From contig JAFGTG010000218.1 in the NCBI GenBank assembly GCA_016934255.1, positions 1-33,405 of the forward strand: a DNA stretch of 33,405 bases, given 5' to 3'. The DNA is from Sedimentisphaerales bacterium (lineage in GTDB: Bacteria > Planctomycetota > Phycisphaerae > Sedimentisphaerales > Anaerobacaceae). A program made the position numbers and the translations under genes. Below, piece by piece: positions 1-8,203 of this stretch; within the stretch, counting starts at the first letter, position 1; every line of letters begins with the position of its first letter. The notes under the pieces were generated by a model that was given only the letters and a program-made list of their open reading frames with translations, was not told the origin of the DNA and searched no databases.

Positions 1-1167
1 ACCGGACGTTTTAACGTCGAGATTTTCCGCAAGCCACAGATTCTCAGTACGCTCGTACAGGGCAGGGATCGGGATTTAGGCAGCCGGATCGAATTCAATT
101 ATCTCCATCTTCCCATTCAGACCTCGGGATATATGGGGGAGTTTGCCAGTCAACATTACCGCTACGTCTCCGGCTTTGCATCGATTGACTTTGCTTTTGT
201 GGTTCGTGTGGTTTTGAGCCTGATGGTTATTTTCCTGGCCTACAACAGCATTTCCGAAGAGAGAGTCCAGGGCACGCTTCGATTAATCCTGTCTCATCCT
301 CTATCGAGAGGTCAACTCCTCTTCGGTAAATTCCTTGGCGGTTTCATCGTCGTGTTGGGTTCGCTCACTATCGCCACCCTCGTCGCCGTGCTTGTTTTAG
401 TTCTACACCCGGCGATCTCCATCAATGGAGATTTATCGTTACGCATCCTGGCGATGTGGGGAATCTCCACCCTTTATCTTGTGGCTTTCTTCACACTAAG
501 TCTCATGATCTCCACGATCTTCAATCGTCCTTCAGTCGCACTGTTGGTCCTTCTGCAAATCTGGATCGTTATTATCGTTATTTATCCCAACCTCAGCATT
601 ATTTTGGCTCAGCAGGTGAGTCAACTGCCGCACAGCGAGGAACTTTCCGACCGCAAACGAGCTATCTTCCAACCCTACGAGAACGAGTACGAGCAGTCGC
701 GTCAGGCATTTCATAAGATGGTCCAATCAGGTGAACACGACACGGAATTGCAAAAAAAGAACTTCGAACTGAGCGCCCAGCGAACGGAACTGCATCACCG
801 CATCGATCGCGAATACAGCCAACAGCTTACGCACCAGATGCGCCTTGCTCAAAATATCGCCATCCTCTCTCCTTCTGTCTTATTCAACGGTGCCATCCAA
901 CGCCTGGCCGGCACGGACATCCGGGAATTTGACAGCTTCATGGAAGGCGTTCAACGGCATTGGCAAAAATACATAGAGCAATGGCCGCTACGCTATAAGG
1001 ATTACAAAGCTTACCGGGAATCTAAACTTCCGGAATTTACCTATGCCGTACAGTCGGTTACTGAAAGTATCTCGCAAACGCTTCACCAGTGGACCATTCT
1101 CTTTCTGCTCAGTGTCGTTTTCTTTGTCACGGCCCATACAATCTTCATGAAGAAAGATATTGGATGA
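1..1167 (+). CDS. ABC-2 type transporter permease (5' partial)
   Basis: Membrane permease subunit of an ABC exporter; substrate unknown. The frame is open from base 1 with no stop before the ATG at 133, and the residues encoded by 1-132 read as normal permease sequence, so the gene starts before the window. A membrane segment (around FAFVVRVVLSLMVIFLAY) is followed by the ABC-2 signature-like stretch EERVQGTLRLILSHPLSRGQLLFGKF, three further hydrophobic helices, a long polar Glu/Gln/Arg-rich exported region and a final helix near the C-terminus. The next gene encodes a paralogue with the same layout (EKEAGTLRLVLSYTLRRNQVLLAKY), so the two probably form a heterodimeric permease. The ATPase is not in the window and would be expected just upstream. 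Family assignment is firm; the transported molecule cannot be read from the sequence. Confidence 0.85.
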   Translation, partial: TGRFNVEIFRKPQILSTLVQGRDRDLGSRIEFNYLHLPIQTSGYMGEFASQHYRYVSGFASIDFAFVVRVVLSLMVIFLAYNSISEERVQGTLRLILSHPLSRGQLLFGKFLGGFIVVLGSLTIATLVAVLVLVLHPAISINGDLSLRILAMWGISTLYLVAFFTLSLMISTIFNRPSVALLVLLQIWIVIIVIYPNLSIILAQQVSQLPHSEELSDRKRAIFQPYENEYEQSRQAFHKMVQSGEHDTELQKKNFELSAQRTELHHRIDREYSQQLTHQMRLAQNIAILSPSVLFNGAIQRLAGTDIREFDSFMEGVQRHWQKYIEQWPLRYKDYKAYRESKLPEFTYAVQSVTESISQTLHQWTILFLLSVVFFVTAHTIFMKKDIG

Positions 1168-1171
1168 GCAC

Positions 1172-2572
1172 ATGATCGCCATTATCAAACGAGAAATTCT
1201 GGAACATCTGAAAAGCCTTCAGTTTATCATCTTGATCATACTGAGTATTCTGCTATTCAGCATGAACGGATGGATCACCGCGCAAAAACACCGCGAACAA
1301 ATGAGTCGATATAACGATGGCGTGTCGGCATCGGCACGCCAACTCAGTACAACACAGACGTCCCTGTACACACGTCCGAGTCCATTGGCGCTTTTGAGCG
1401 ATGGTGGATCGAAAAATCAGCCTCCCGGCTATAATCTCAATCCTAAAGGCCGTTTGACTCCCATGTCGGCCGGACAGAAAAATTTCAAGATGTCGTTTGT
1501 TCCCGAATTGGATTGGGCGTTTATTGTAAAAGTCATCTTCAGCCTCTTTACGTTGCTGCTGGCCTTTCGTGGAATCTCCGGTGAAAAGGAAGCCGGTACA
1601 CTTCGCCTGGTTCTGTCTTATACTCTAAGACGAAATCAGGTTCTACTTGCTAAGTACGTCTCGATCATCCTTACAACCGGTATTCCTTTGATTCTGGGTG
1701 GTCTGGTCAGTCTATCCCTCGTGAGTATCTTTCTGCCCGAAGCGGTGAGTCCAACACTTGTCCCGCGTATCGGCTTGATGATTTTCTTGGCCTTCTTCTA
1801 TCTTTCCATTTTCGCTTTACTGGGCTTGTTTGTCTCTTCCCTCGTCGGACGGTCCTCCGTGGTTCTTTTAATTCTGCTTGCCTTATGGATCTTGCTTGTC
1901 ATTGTAGTTCCCAACCTTTCTGGAATCCTATCGGACAAGCTGGCAAACGTCCCGAGTGAGTACCAAACTGCCAAACAAGTCGATTCAGTTCTTCAGGAAC
2001 AGGTCTGGGGCAGAATAAATAAAGTGAAAGAGCGAGTGAAAAGTGGAGAGCTGACCACCGAAGACGCGATCAAGCTCGAATCAGACCGCGCTTTCGAGGA
2101 AGGTCAACAAGAGGTCCGCGATCACTACGCCCTCTATCAAAACGCCATGAAGCGCCGGGCGAATATGGCGAGAATGCTCTCCCGATTATCCCCGACGGCG
2201 TTGTTTCAGTTTGCCTCCGAGAGCGTGGCGGATACGGGTCCTCGACGTGAAGAGCGGTTCCTTGCGGATGCTGAAACATATTCTGTAATCTATGACAATT
2301 ATATTCTGGAAAAACTGGGTAAACTCGTGGGAGTTTCCTACTGGTCCTTTGGAACGAGTGTGACGGTCAATGGCAAACACATTAGTATCGATTCACCTCA
2401 TCCGGAAGAATATCAGGGTGATAAGTCCGATTTTCCAAAGTTTATCGAAAGCAAATCCAACCTGGCGCACAATGTCCAGGAAGCGGCTCTGGACCTGGCG
2501 GGACTGTCGCTCTGGAATCTGTTCCTGGCCGGGCTGGCTTTTTGGGCCGTTTCGCGATGCGATGTGAGGTGA
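1172..2572 (+). CDS. ABC-2 type transporter permease, second subunit
   Basis: Second permease of the same exporter, 466 residues. The N-terminus MIAIIKREILEHLKSLQFIILIILSILLF is the usual ABC-2 start: a short cytoplasmic amphipathic stretch and then the first helix. A polar exported segment follows, then GISGEKEAGTLRLVLSYTLRRNQVLLAKY, four hydrophobic helices, a second long charged exported segment and a C-terminal helix. A TTG at 1160 would overlap the preceding stop by 8 bases. The ATG at 1172 is preferred because it gives the typical family start and has a GGATGAG element just upstream. The gene lies 4 bases after the first permease, so the two are co-transcribed and probably translationally coupled. 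It converges with the minus-strand gene ending at 2590, and no clear intrinsic terminator is visible in the 17-base gap. Confidence 0.86.
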   Translation: MIAIIKREILEHLKSLQFIILIILSILLFSMNGWITAQKHREQMSRYNDGVSASARQLSTTQTSLYTRPSPLALLSDGGSKNQPPGYNLNPKGRLTPMSAGQKNFKMSFVPELDWAFIVKVIFSLFTLLLAFRGISGEKEAGTLRLVLSYTLRRNQVLLAKYVSIILTTGIPLILGGLVSLSLVSIFLPEAVSPTLVPRIGLMIFLAFFYLSIFALLGLFVSSLVGRSSVVLLILLALWILLVIVVPNLSGILSDKLANVPSEYQTAKQVDSVLQEQVWGRINKVKERVKSGELTTEDAIKLESDRAFEEGQQEVRDHYALYQNAMKRRANMARMLSRLSPTALFQFASESVADTGPRREERFLADAETYSVIYDNYILEKLGKLVGVSYWSFGTSVTVNGKHISIDSPHPEEYQGDKSDFPKFIESKSNLAHNVQEAALDLAGLSLWNLFLAGLAFWAVSRCDVR

Positions 2573-2589
2573 CACGAATGAGTGCAACA

Positions 2590-4176
2590 TTACTCTCGTT
2601 GATTTTCCCACGCTGATGTAGGAGATACCTGAGGGGGATTAGGCGTAGCCATCGTGACAGGCATCGATAACAATACCTCGCGATCTCCTCGATACACCTT
2701 CGCCAGCGTCTCACCCACAGCGGTGGGAGCGGTCGTGACCAGCTCGGGCGTATTGAACATCCGAAGATACGATTCGTAGAAACGCGGATCCTCTTGCGGC
2801 AAAACGAAAGGTTGGTGGGCCTTTCCCGTCGAATCGACATAACTGATGAACAAACGAGTAAAGACGCCGTGCAGACGTTTGCTGCTGAAAAGAATCCATC
2901 GCCCGTTGCTCGACCATGCGTGCCATCCCTCGCTCTGGTCGCTATTGATCTCAAGAGGGCGGTATGAAAACGATCCGTCTTGCTCTGGGTGTTGCAAATC
3001 TATCACATAGACATCGCTTTCCTGTTTCCAACTGGGAAAATATCCATAGTCGAACATACAGAAAGACAGCCATCGCCCGTCCGGGCTGCAACGGGGCATA
3101 CCGATGCCCTTACCAATCTGCTTAGCCGATAACACCGTTTCAATCTCACCCCAGGTGTGTGTGTCTATGTCATAAGCGATACGGACAAGATCATATTGAA
3201 CTTGATCGTATAGTTCGGGGGGATTCCTCGTATCCGACGGCCACAGTTTCGGGGCGCTGCAGAAGTAAAGATAGCGGCCATCCGCCGACCAGGCGGGCCA
3301 GTTCTCCAGCCGGTCTTTACGGGCCAGCTTCGGTTCGACGTCGGCCTTTTGAGGCTCACACAAATAATACGCCAGATACGAATCTATATTCACGGTATCG
3401 CGAACTTCATTCCGGGCCGAATGATAAAACATGGGTAGATTATTCATGGCATACACCGCCATCCGGCCGCTGGGGTGCCAGGACGTATAACCGAACTTTC
3501 CGCCCAGCTTTTGCACACGGCCATCTTCAACGAGAAGCGTTTTGGCGCCATATTTTTTTGAACGGACGCCGATAAGCATCTTGTCGCCCTGGTTCCGCGG
3601 AAAGGAATGGCAATTCAAACACCCGTTCTCATAACTCATCCCGCTAAGAATCACGGATTCCTTAAAGCTGCCAAGATCGCGGCAATAAATACCGATTTCA
3701 CCTCTGACGCGCAGGTGCGTCGGATACATCTTTCGATAGACGGCAAAGCCGTCGATCTCCTCTTCAGCAATAAAGTTTTTCACGGAGCGAAAATGGTGCC
3801 ATTGACACTTCTCGTTCTTGACATAGATATCAATTTGAAGAGTCTCTCCTTTATTGTTTTCGAGCAGATCGCGCCAACGCTCTGGGGGGATTTGTATGAC
3901 TCCATCCCTGCTGAAGACTTCAATGGTCTCGCCTTGTTGCGATGCTACCCTGGCGCAGAAAATGACGCCGGGTTCCCGGATTAAAAAATTCAATGGAGCG
4001 ATATTCGGCGGGATCGTTGTCCCCTGATAATCCGGAAAAATCCGAGCCTCACGATCGATCTGCTCAAATTCCTTAATCGGCTCCCACAACGGAGAGGAAC
4101 GGAGGAAGATCGCGTACGTCAATACCCCGGCTGTAAGAACAATGACAAACAGACCTATGAAGATACGTCGCCGCAT
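2590..4176 (-). CDS. TolB-like beta-propeller protein with a CxxCH haem motif
   Basis: A 528-residue exported or membrane-anchored protein with one N-terminal hydrophobic helix (about residues 4-24). A single CLNCH sequence at about 186-190 is a canonical c-type haem attachment site. It is followed by WD40/TolB-like blades seen as repeated phrases such as YTSWHPSGRMAVY, WPAWSADGRYLYFCSA, MPRCSPDGRWLSFCMF and HAWSSNGRWILFSSKR. These phrases are typical of the PD40/TolB propeller family. The ATG at 4176 has AAGGAA 6 bases upstream and is preferred to the TTG three bases earlier. The neighbour upstream on the same strand is a large DUF6057-like membrane protein. Whether haem is actually attached depends on cytochrome c maturation genes not seen here. 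Electron transfer or sensing are both possible and neither is shown. Confidence 0.75.
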   Translation of the reverse strand: MRRRIFIGLFVIVLTAGVLTYAIFLRSSPLWEPIKEFEQIDREARIFPDYQGTTIPPNIAPLNFLIREPGVIFCARVASQQGETIEVFSRDGVIQIPPERWRDLLENNKGETLQIDIYVKNEKCQWHHFRSVKNFIAEEEIDGFAVYRKMYPTHLRVRGEIGIYCRDLGSFKESVILSGMSYENGCLNCHSFPRNQGDKMLIGVRSKKYGAKTLLVEDGRVQKLGGKFGYTSWHPSGRMAVYAMNNLPMFYHSARNEVRDTVNIDSYLAYYLCEPQKADVEPKLARKDRLENWPAWSADGRYLYFCSAPKLWPSDTRNPPELYDQVQYDLVRIAYDIDTHTWGEIETVLSAKQIGKGIGMPRCSPDGRWLSFCMFDYGYFPSWKQESDVYVIDLQHPEQDGSFSYRPLEINSDQSEGWHAWSSNGRWILFSSKRLHGVFTRLFISYVDSTGKAHQPFVLPQEDPRFYESYLRMFNTPELVTTAPTAVGETLAKVYRGDREVLLSMPVTMATPNPPQVSPTSAWENQRE

Positions 4177-4217
4177 CAATAATTCCTTAACTAGTTCCTG
4201 TAGCGGAAACGCGATTT

Positions 4218-4282
4218 GTCATTCCCGCGAAGGCGGGAATCCACTTTTTTACGCCCTGGACCCCGGCCTTCGCAGGGGTGAC
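4218..4282. repeat. REP-like palindromic repeat pair
   Basis: Two 26-base imperfect copies in opposite orientation occupy 4218-4243 and 4257-4282. Each is itself palindromic around CCCGCGAAGGCGGG or its diverged form. The first copy is the exact reverse complement of 6211-6236 on the far side of the DUF6057-like gene. The element resembles the dispersed hairpin repeats of the GTCATTCCCGCGAAGGCGGGAATCC type known from many bacterial genomes. It fills most of the gap between two minus-strand genes and could act as a transcript-stabilising or attenuating hairpin. Confidence 0.85.
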
Positions 4283-4312
4283 ATGTGAGTTTTCTACTTT
4301 CCGCAACAGTCA

Positions 4313-6133
4313 CTAACTACCCAAAAAGTAATAATAGAAATACGTATGACCGAACTTTTCCTTGAGCGCCGCCTGGGCCACGGATTTATTTTGACCGTAT
4401 TGTTGCATCGCCCGGGAAAACTCGGAAAACGTCAGTTTGATCGGCTCGGAAATGCTCAAATCCGGCACCTCAGGCGATTGTTTTTTTATGAACCGGTAGA
4501 GAAGCAGCGCCTCCTGGAAATGTCGTGGAATTTTCAAGCCGTTCATAGGATGATACATGTTGAATTTTTGGACGAAACCCTCCAGGTTCTTCGATAACAG
4601 CAGCCAGGCCATACCGTACATATAGGCCATTTGATTGTGTGGATTTTCCGTCATGAGCAAGGTCAAGGTATCGGCGTTGCCGACGTAGTCGGTATGAAGC
4701 ATGACATCTCGTAAGGATTGAATCTCACTATCCTTGGACAAATCCGGATGATTTTCCAGCCGGGTGAGATAATCATTCGCCACCGGCGACCAAAACGGGA
4801 CTTTCTCTAACGTCCTGAGAAAAACGCGGGCGGTACCGGTATTGCCCTTGACCATATTCACCAGGGCCAGACGCTGAAGCAGCAGGGGGCGTTCGCCGAA
4901 CGTCTCGACGGAGATACTCAGCGCATTCTCCGCTTGATTGACAAGGCCAAGTTCCAAACAGGTATCGAATTTCTGCCAGACCGGGTCGGTCCCCTCGCGC
5001 GTCAGAAACAAGGCGGTGGGGTGTTGTGGAAAGCTGAACATTTCGTCGCCGAGTCGCCCCGTCCGATACAGCGCATGGTTGACGGCGTGACATACGAAAT
5101 ATTGATACGGACTCTCACGGCCGATCTCGATGATTTTATCCCACATCTTATGCCGGGAATAATAGTCAATGCGAAGCGATCTTTTAAGTTCAGAATTATA
5201 AGAAAGCAGAGAAGTGACGATCACTATGCCGACCAGGACAAACATTCGACGGATTAACGACAAGGCGTTGTCGTTCATCCAACCTTTTGACAGAGTGTGC
5301 TTATCGAAGAACAATCGCCATATCCCGAAAATAACGAGGACCAAAGGAAGAAACAAATAAAGCGCATAAACCACGGGCAGCAACGTTCGACCTGATTGGC
5401 GGCTCAGAAGTTGCCAGGAAAATGGCAACAGCCGGCTATAGGCGTCAAGAAACCTGATATCATACATCATATAACCGAGAACAAAGGGTATAGCGGCGCC
5501 CGAGACCAACATAACCAAACCAGAGAACCAGCGACGTCTTAAAAGCACCTCGGATAATCCGCAAAGAAGAACGAAAATAAAAGCTGAACCTCCCGCCATG
5601 AGGTATAGGAATGTAAAGATAACCAGGAAAAAAAGGGAGACTTTTAAAGTGCTACCCGGTGCAAAACGTAGATAAATACAGAAACCCGCCAAGGCCACAG
5701 TCAATCCCATGATTGTTTGAAAATGAAACGTATATTGACTGTAGAGAAAAAGTAACAGCAGGGGACCGAAGTATCGAAGTCCACGCAGTTGAGAAACTCC
5801 AAACATCTTGATAATATAATCGGTACAGAAATAGATCGTCCACGCCTGGGCTATGACGACAGCCGAACCGAGCCAGGAATAATAAAAGGACTGGGCAAGA
5901 AAGGCCGAAAGATATTCAACGCATCCCCCGGGATACGTCAGGAAACCTTCGAAAAAATCCCATCCCGTGTAAAAGGTCGGGAAGTTGTCGAGCAGACCGC
6001 CTCCGTGATACAGCAGCCGAAGATCAATCACAAACGCCAGGTAGATGTAGAAAAATATGAAGAAACCCAGGCCGAGAAGTCGTCTCAGTGGGTGTGGGCT
6101 GATGTACTTTCGAGCTACATTTCTTGCACGCAT
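4313..6133 (-). CDS. Multi-pass membrane protein, DUF6057-like
   Basis: A 606-residue protein. Roughly residues 1-310 are a polytopic membrane domain with about nine hydrophobic helices (for example LGLGFFIFFYIYLAFVIDL and VSLFFLVIFTFLYLMAGGS). The remaining C-terminal half is soluble and helical, with TPR-like spacing of small and aromatic residues (LVNQAENALSISVETF, LQRLALVNMVKGNTGTARVF). The overall design, a glycosyltransferase-C or O-antigen-ligase-like membrane half plus a TPR half, matches my recollection of the DUF6057 family, but I cannot verify that. It sits between two REP-like repeats and directly upstream of the haem-motif propeller gene, so the two may work together. No strong ribosome site precedes the ATG at 6133. 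Function unknown. Confidence 0.7.
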   Translation of the reverse strand: MRARNVARKYISPHPLRRLLGLGFFIFFYIYLAFVIDLRLLYHGGGLLDNFPTFYTGWDFFEGFLTYPGGCVEYLSAFLAQSFYYSWLGSAVVIAQAWTIYFCTDYIIKMFGVSQLRGLRYFGPLLLLFLYSQYTFHFQTIMGLTVALAGFCIYLRFAPGSTLKVSLFFLVIFTFLYLMAGGSAFIFVLLCGLSEVLLRRRWFSGLVMLVSGAAIPFVLGYMMYDIRFLDAYSRLLPFSWQLLSRQSGRTLLPVVYALYLFLPLVLVIFGIWRLFFDKHTLSKGWMNDNALSLIRRMFVLVGIVIVTSLLSYNSELKRSLRIDYYSRHKMWDKIIEIGRESPYQYFVCHAVNHALYRTGRLGDEMFSFPQHPTALFLTREGTDPVWQKFDTCLELGLVNQAENALSISVETFGERPLLLQRLALVNMVKGNTGTARVFLRTLEKVPFWSPVANDYLTRLENHPDLSKDSEIQSLRDVMLHTDYVGNADTLTLLMTENPHNQMAYMYGMAWLLLSKNLEGFVQKFNMYHPMNGLKIPRHFQEALLLYRFIKKQSPEVPDLSISEPIKLTFSEFSRAMQQYGQNKSVAQAALKEKFGHTYFYYYFLGS

Positions 6134-6166
6134 GAATTCGTTTACTCATATTGACCGATTTTTGTT

Positions 6167-6236
6167 GTCATCCCTGCGAAGGCAGGGATCCAAAAACGTA
6201 ACGAGTAGAGTGGATTCCCGCCTTCGCGGGAATGAC
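6167..6236. repeat. REP-like palindromic repeat pair
   Basis: Two head-to-head 26-base copies at 6167-6192 and 6211-6236, each with an internal hairpin (core CCCTGCGAAGGCAGGG in the first and CCCGCCTTCGCGGG in the second). The second copy is the exact reverse complement of 4218-4243. The pair separates the epimerase gene from the DUF6057-like gene. Confidence 0.85.
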
Positions 6237-6294
6237 AAATCGCTTTATCTTTTTATCATTGAAAGATTGACTTTGCTCCTCAATCCCAAAACGG

Positions 6295-7251
6295 TCAGTT
6301 TGAGTTAGTTTCCTCTTGCCTCAGCCAGGCGGCGAATTTGGATAGCCCGGTCTGAATCGGCGTCGAGGGTCGATAGCCTAAATCCTGCATGGCCTTCGTA
6401 ACGTCGGCGTACGTGCGTTCGACGTCGCCGGGCTGCGGCGGGAGATAGTCCTTCACGGCTTTCTTGCCGAGTGCGATCTCAATCTCGCCGATCAAATCGT
6501 TGACGGAAATCGGCTGCGACTCACCGAGATTGTAGATATGGAAACGGTTGCATTTTTCCATCGCCGCGGTGACTCCGGCAATGATGTCGTCAATATAGGT
6601 GAAATCCCGCATCATGGACCCATCGCCGAAAACGGGAATGGGTTGACCCGCTTCGATGAGCCTTGCAAATTTGTGAATGGCCAAATCGGGACGCTGCCGG
6701 GGCCCGTAAACCGTAAAGAATCGCAGACACGTTATCGAAATACCGTATAGGTGTTGATACGTATGACAGATCAGCTCGCCCGCCTTTTTGGTCGCGGCGT
6801 AAGGTGAGATTGGAAAATCGACGTTGTCCTCTTCGGAAAAAGGAACCTTCTCGTTATTCCCATAAACGCTCGAGCTGGAGGCAAAAATAAACTTGTCAAT
6901 CTCGTATTTCTTGGCGGCCTCAAGCAGGACCATCGTGCCGTTGATATTCACGTCCGCATAAAGCACGGGCTCGGCAATCGAAGGGCGAACTCCGGCCCGG
7001 GCCGCCAAATGCACGATGACATCTACATCGGCGTCCATCGCCTGATCCATTGCGTCACGGTCCCGAATGTCGGCTTCGACGAGTTGGAAATGCTTATCTT
7101 TCAGGCAGCGGTCGATGTTTCGACGCTTGATACGCGGATCGTAAAATTCGTCGAAACTATCAATACCGACGATCTCGCAGCCATCGTTCAGAAGTCGTTC
7201 GCACAAATGCGAACCGATGAATCCCGCGGCGCCCGTTACGAATACTTTCAT
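6295..7251 (-). CDS. NAD-dependent sugar-nucleotide epimerase (UDP-glucuronate 4-epimerase-like)
   Basis: Extended short-chain dehydrogenase of 318 residues, the normal length for UDP-sugar 4-epimerases. The Rossmann motif GAAGFIG is at residues 7-13. The catalytic triad region is FIFASSSSVYG (about 121-131) with Tyr151 and Lys155 in YAATKKAGE. The stretch DSFDEFYDPRIKRRNI and the phrase LRFFTVYGPRQRPDLAIHKF are characteristic of the UDP-glucuronate/UDP-galacturonate epimerase branch. The expected reaction is reversible inversion at C4 of a UDP-hexuronic acid or hexose, supplying precursors for surface polysaccharide. GGAGG lies 10 bases before the ATG at 7251. It is 18 bases downstream of a small membrane protein gene and in line with an aminotransferase and a NusG paralogue, as in capsule or exopolysaccharide operons. 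Exact substrate is uncertain. Confidence 0.85.
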   Translation of the reverse strand: MKVFVTGAAGFIGSHLCERLLNDGCEIVGIDSFDEFYDPRIKRRNIDRCLKDKHFQLVEADIRDRDAMDQAMDADVDVIVHLAARAGVRPSIAEPVLYADVNINGTMVLLEAAKKYEIDKFIFASSSSVYGNNEKVPFSEEDNVDFPISPYAATKKAGELICHTYQHLYGISITCLRFFTVYGPRQRPDLAIHKFARLIEAGQPIPVFGDGSMMRDFTYIDDIIAGVTAAMEKCNRFHIYNLGESQPISVNDLIGEIEIALGKKAVKDYLPPQPGDVERTYADVTKAMQDLGYRPSTPIQTGLSKFAAWLRQEETNSN

Positions 7252-7269
7252 GTGATCTGTTCCTCCCTC

Positions 7270-7659
7270 TCATGCAGAAAAAATGATAATGGCTCCGACC
7301 ACAATCACCGCCGAGGCAATCACCCGAAAAATGACGTTCGATTGTGTTTCATACCAGTCGAAGATTCGACGGATCATATCCGGCCCGAGAATAAAAATGA
7401 GAATACCGGAGATCAAAAAGAGAATCCCGAAAATCCCAACGATTTTAGGTTCGCGGCACTGCGTGGCGGCAAGCAGAAAAATGACCGCCAGGGCGAATCG
7501 GACCAGCCCGGCGAAATAAACGCGTTTACCCTTCTTGAAAAAGCTCATGAGATTCTTAAGAAGAATGGGTCTGAAAAGATATACGAATCCGATCAAAACG
7601 AACACGCTCCCCAAACTCTTAATAATAATCACCATGTCCATGAGCTTATTCCGCTTCAT
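7270..7659 (-). CDS. Small four-helix membrane protein, unknown function
   Basis: About 129 residues, almost entirely hydrophobic, with four predicted helices: SLGSVFVLIGFVYLF, GLVRFALAVIFLLAA, IVGIFGILFLISGILIFIL and NVIFRVIASAVIVVGAIIIF. Short basic loops (KNLMSFFKKGKR) separate them. I do not recognise a family. Its start overlaps the end of the NusG-like gene (ATG at 7659; alternative ATG at 7641 just after that gene's stop), which points to co-translation. Its place in a glycan gene set suggests an envelope role, but nothing in the sequence shows one. Confidence 0.7.
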   Translation of the reverse strand: MKRNKLMDMVIIIKSLGSVFVLIGFVYLFRPILLKNLMSFFKKGKRVYFAGLVRFALAVIFLLAATQCREPKIVGIFGILFLISGILIFILGPDMIRRIFDWYETQSNVIFRVIASAVIVVGAIIIFSA

Positions 7660-8203
7660 CAACGACTTCTATCGTATCAATATCAATCTCGACGCTCGCC
7701 GCCTGACCGAGCATATCGACCTGCAGGACCAGGCGTGTCATCCCTTTCGTGGTCGTGACGATCCCTTCCAGGCCGAGCAAAGGGCCGGCAATAACTTTAC
7801 ATTTTTGCCCTGCTTTGACATACTTGTCGGGAACGAGCGGCGCCCCGGCTTCGAGGGCCTGTTGAATCTGCAGCAACTCATCGATCAGTTGTTCCTGGTC
7901 TTTGACTTTGATCAGATTCGCCACGCGGTCGGTGCGCAGCACCTCGGTCCGATCGTTCTCCCCGCCACAGAAAAACAGATAGCCACTGAAGAGGGGCAGC
8001 AGTGATCGGATCGTTCTTCGGCTTTTTCGCCGGACCTTCCAGCTCATCGGAAGAAAATAGCTGATCCGCCGTCGAATCAGATCATGGGCCAGGGCTTTCT
8101 CATTTCGACTCTTTGTATGAACCACCCACCATTCACCGGTGAACTCGCGAAGCGATTCGACGTCCGGCCAGATGAGCGGAGGATTTTCATTTACCTTCAG
8201 CAA
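7646..8203 (-). CDS. NusG/RfaH-like transcription antitermination protein
   Basis: A 185-residue NusG paralogue. The NGN domain is recognisable from WWVVHTKSRNEKALAHDLIRR (about 25-45) through FSGYLFF (about 72-78). A KOW element, VIAGPLLGLEGIVTTTKG, lies at about 138-155. Specialised NusG proteins (RfaH, UpxY, LoaP types) ride on RNA polymerase and suppress termination within long polysaccharide operons. Placement as second gene of this operon fits that role. The start is a TTG at 8203 inside the stop region of the aminotransferase gene, supported by GAGGA 9 bases upstream; no in-frame ATG is available nearby. This is distinct from housekeeping NusG, which would sit with secE and rplK. Confidence 0.85.
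   Translation of the reverse strand: MLKVNENPPLIWPDVESLREFTGEWWVVHTKSRNEKALAHDLIRRRISYFLPMSWKVRRKSRRTIRSLLPLFSGYLFFCGGENDRTEVLRTDRVANLIKVKDQEQLIDELLQIQQALEAGAPLVPDKYVKAGQKCKVIAGPLLGLEGIVTTTKGMTRLVLQVDMLGQAASVEIDIDTIEVVDEAE

Noticed and set aside
4218-6236. Insertion sequence or composite transposon around the DUF6057-like gene
   Set aside because: The flanking repeats are REP-like hairpins, no transposase or target duplication is visible, and the enclosed gene looks native.
7009-7758. A 249-residue plus-strand frame
   Set aside because: Antisense to the epimerase, small membrane protein and NusG-like genes, with low-complexity charged content.
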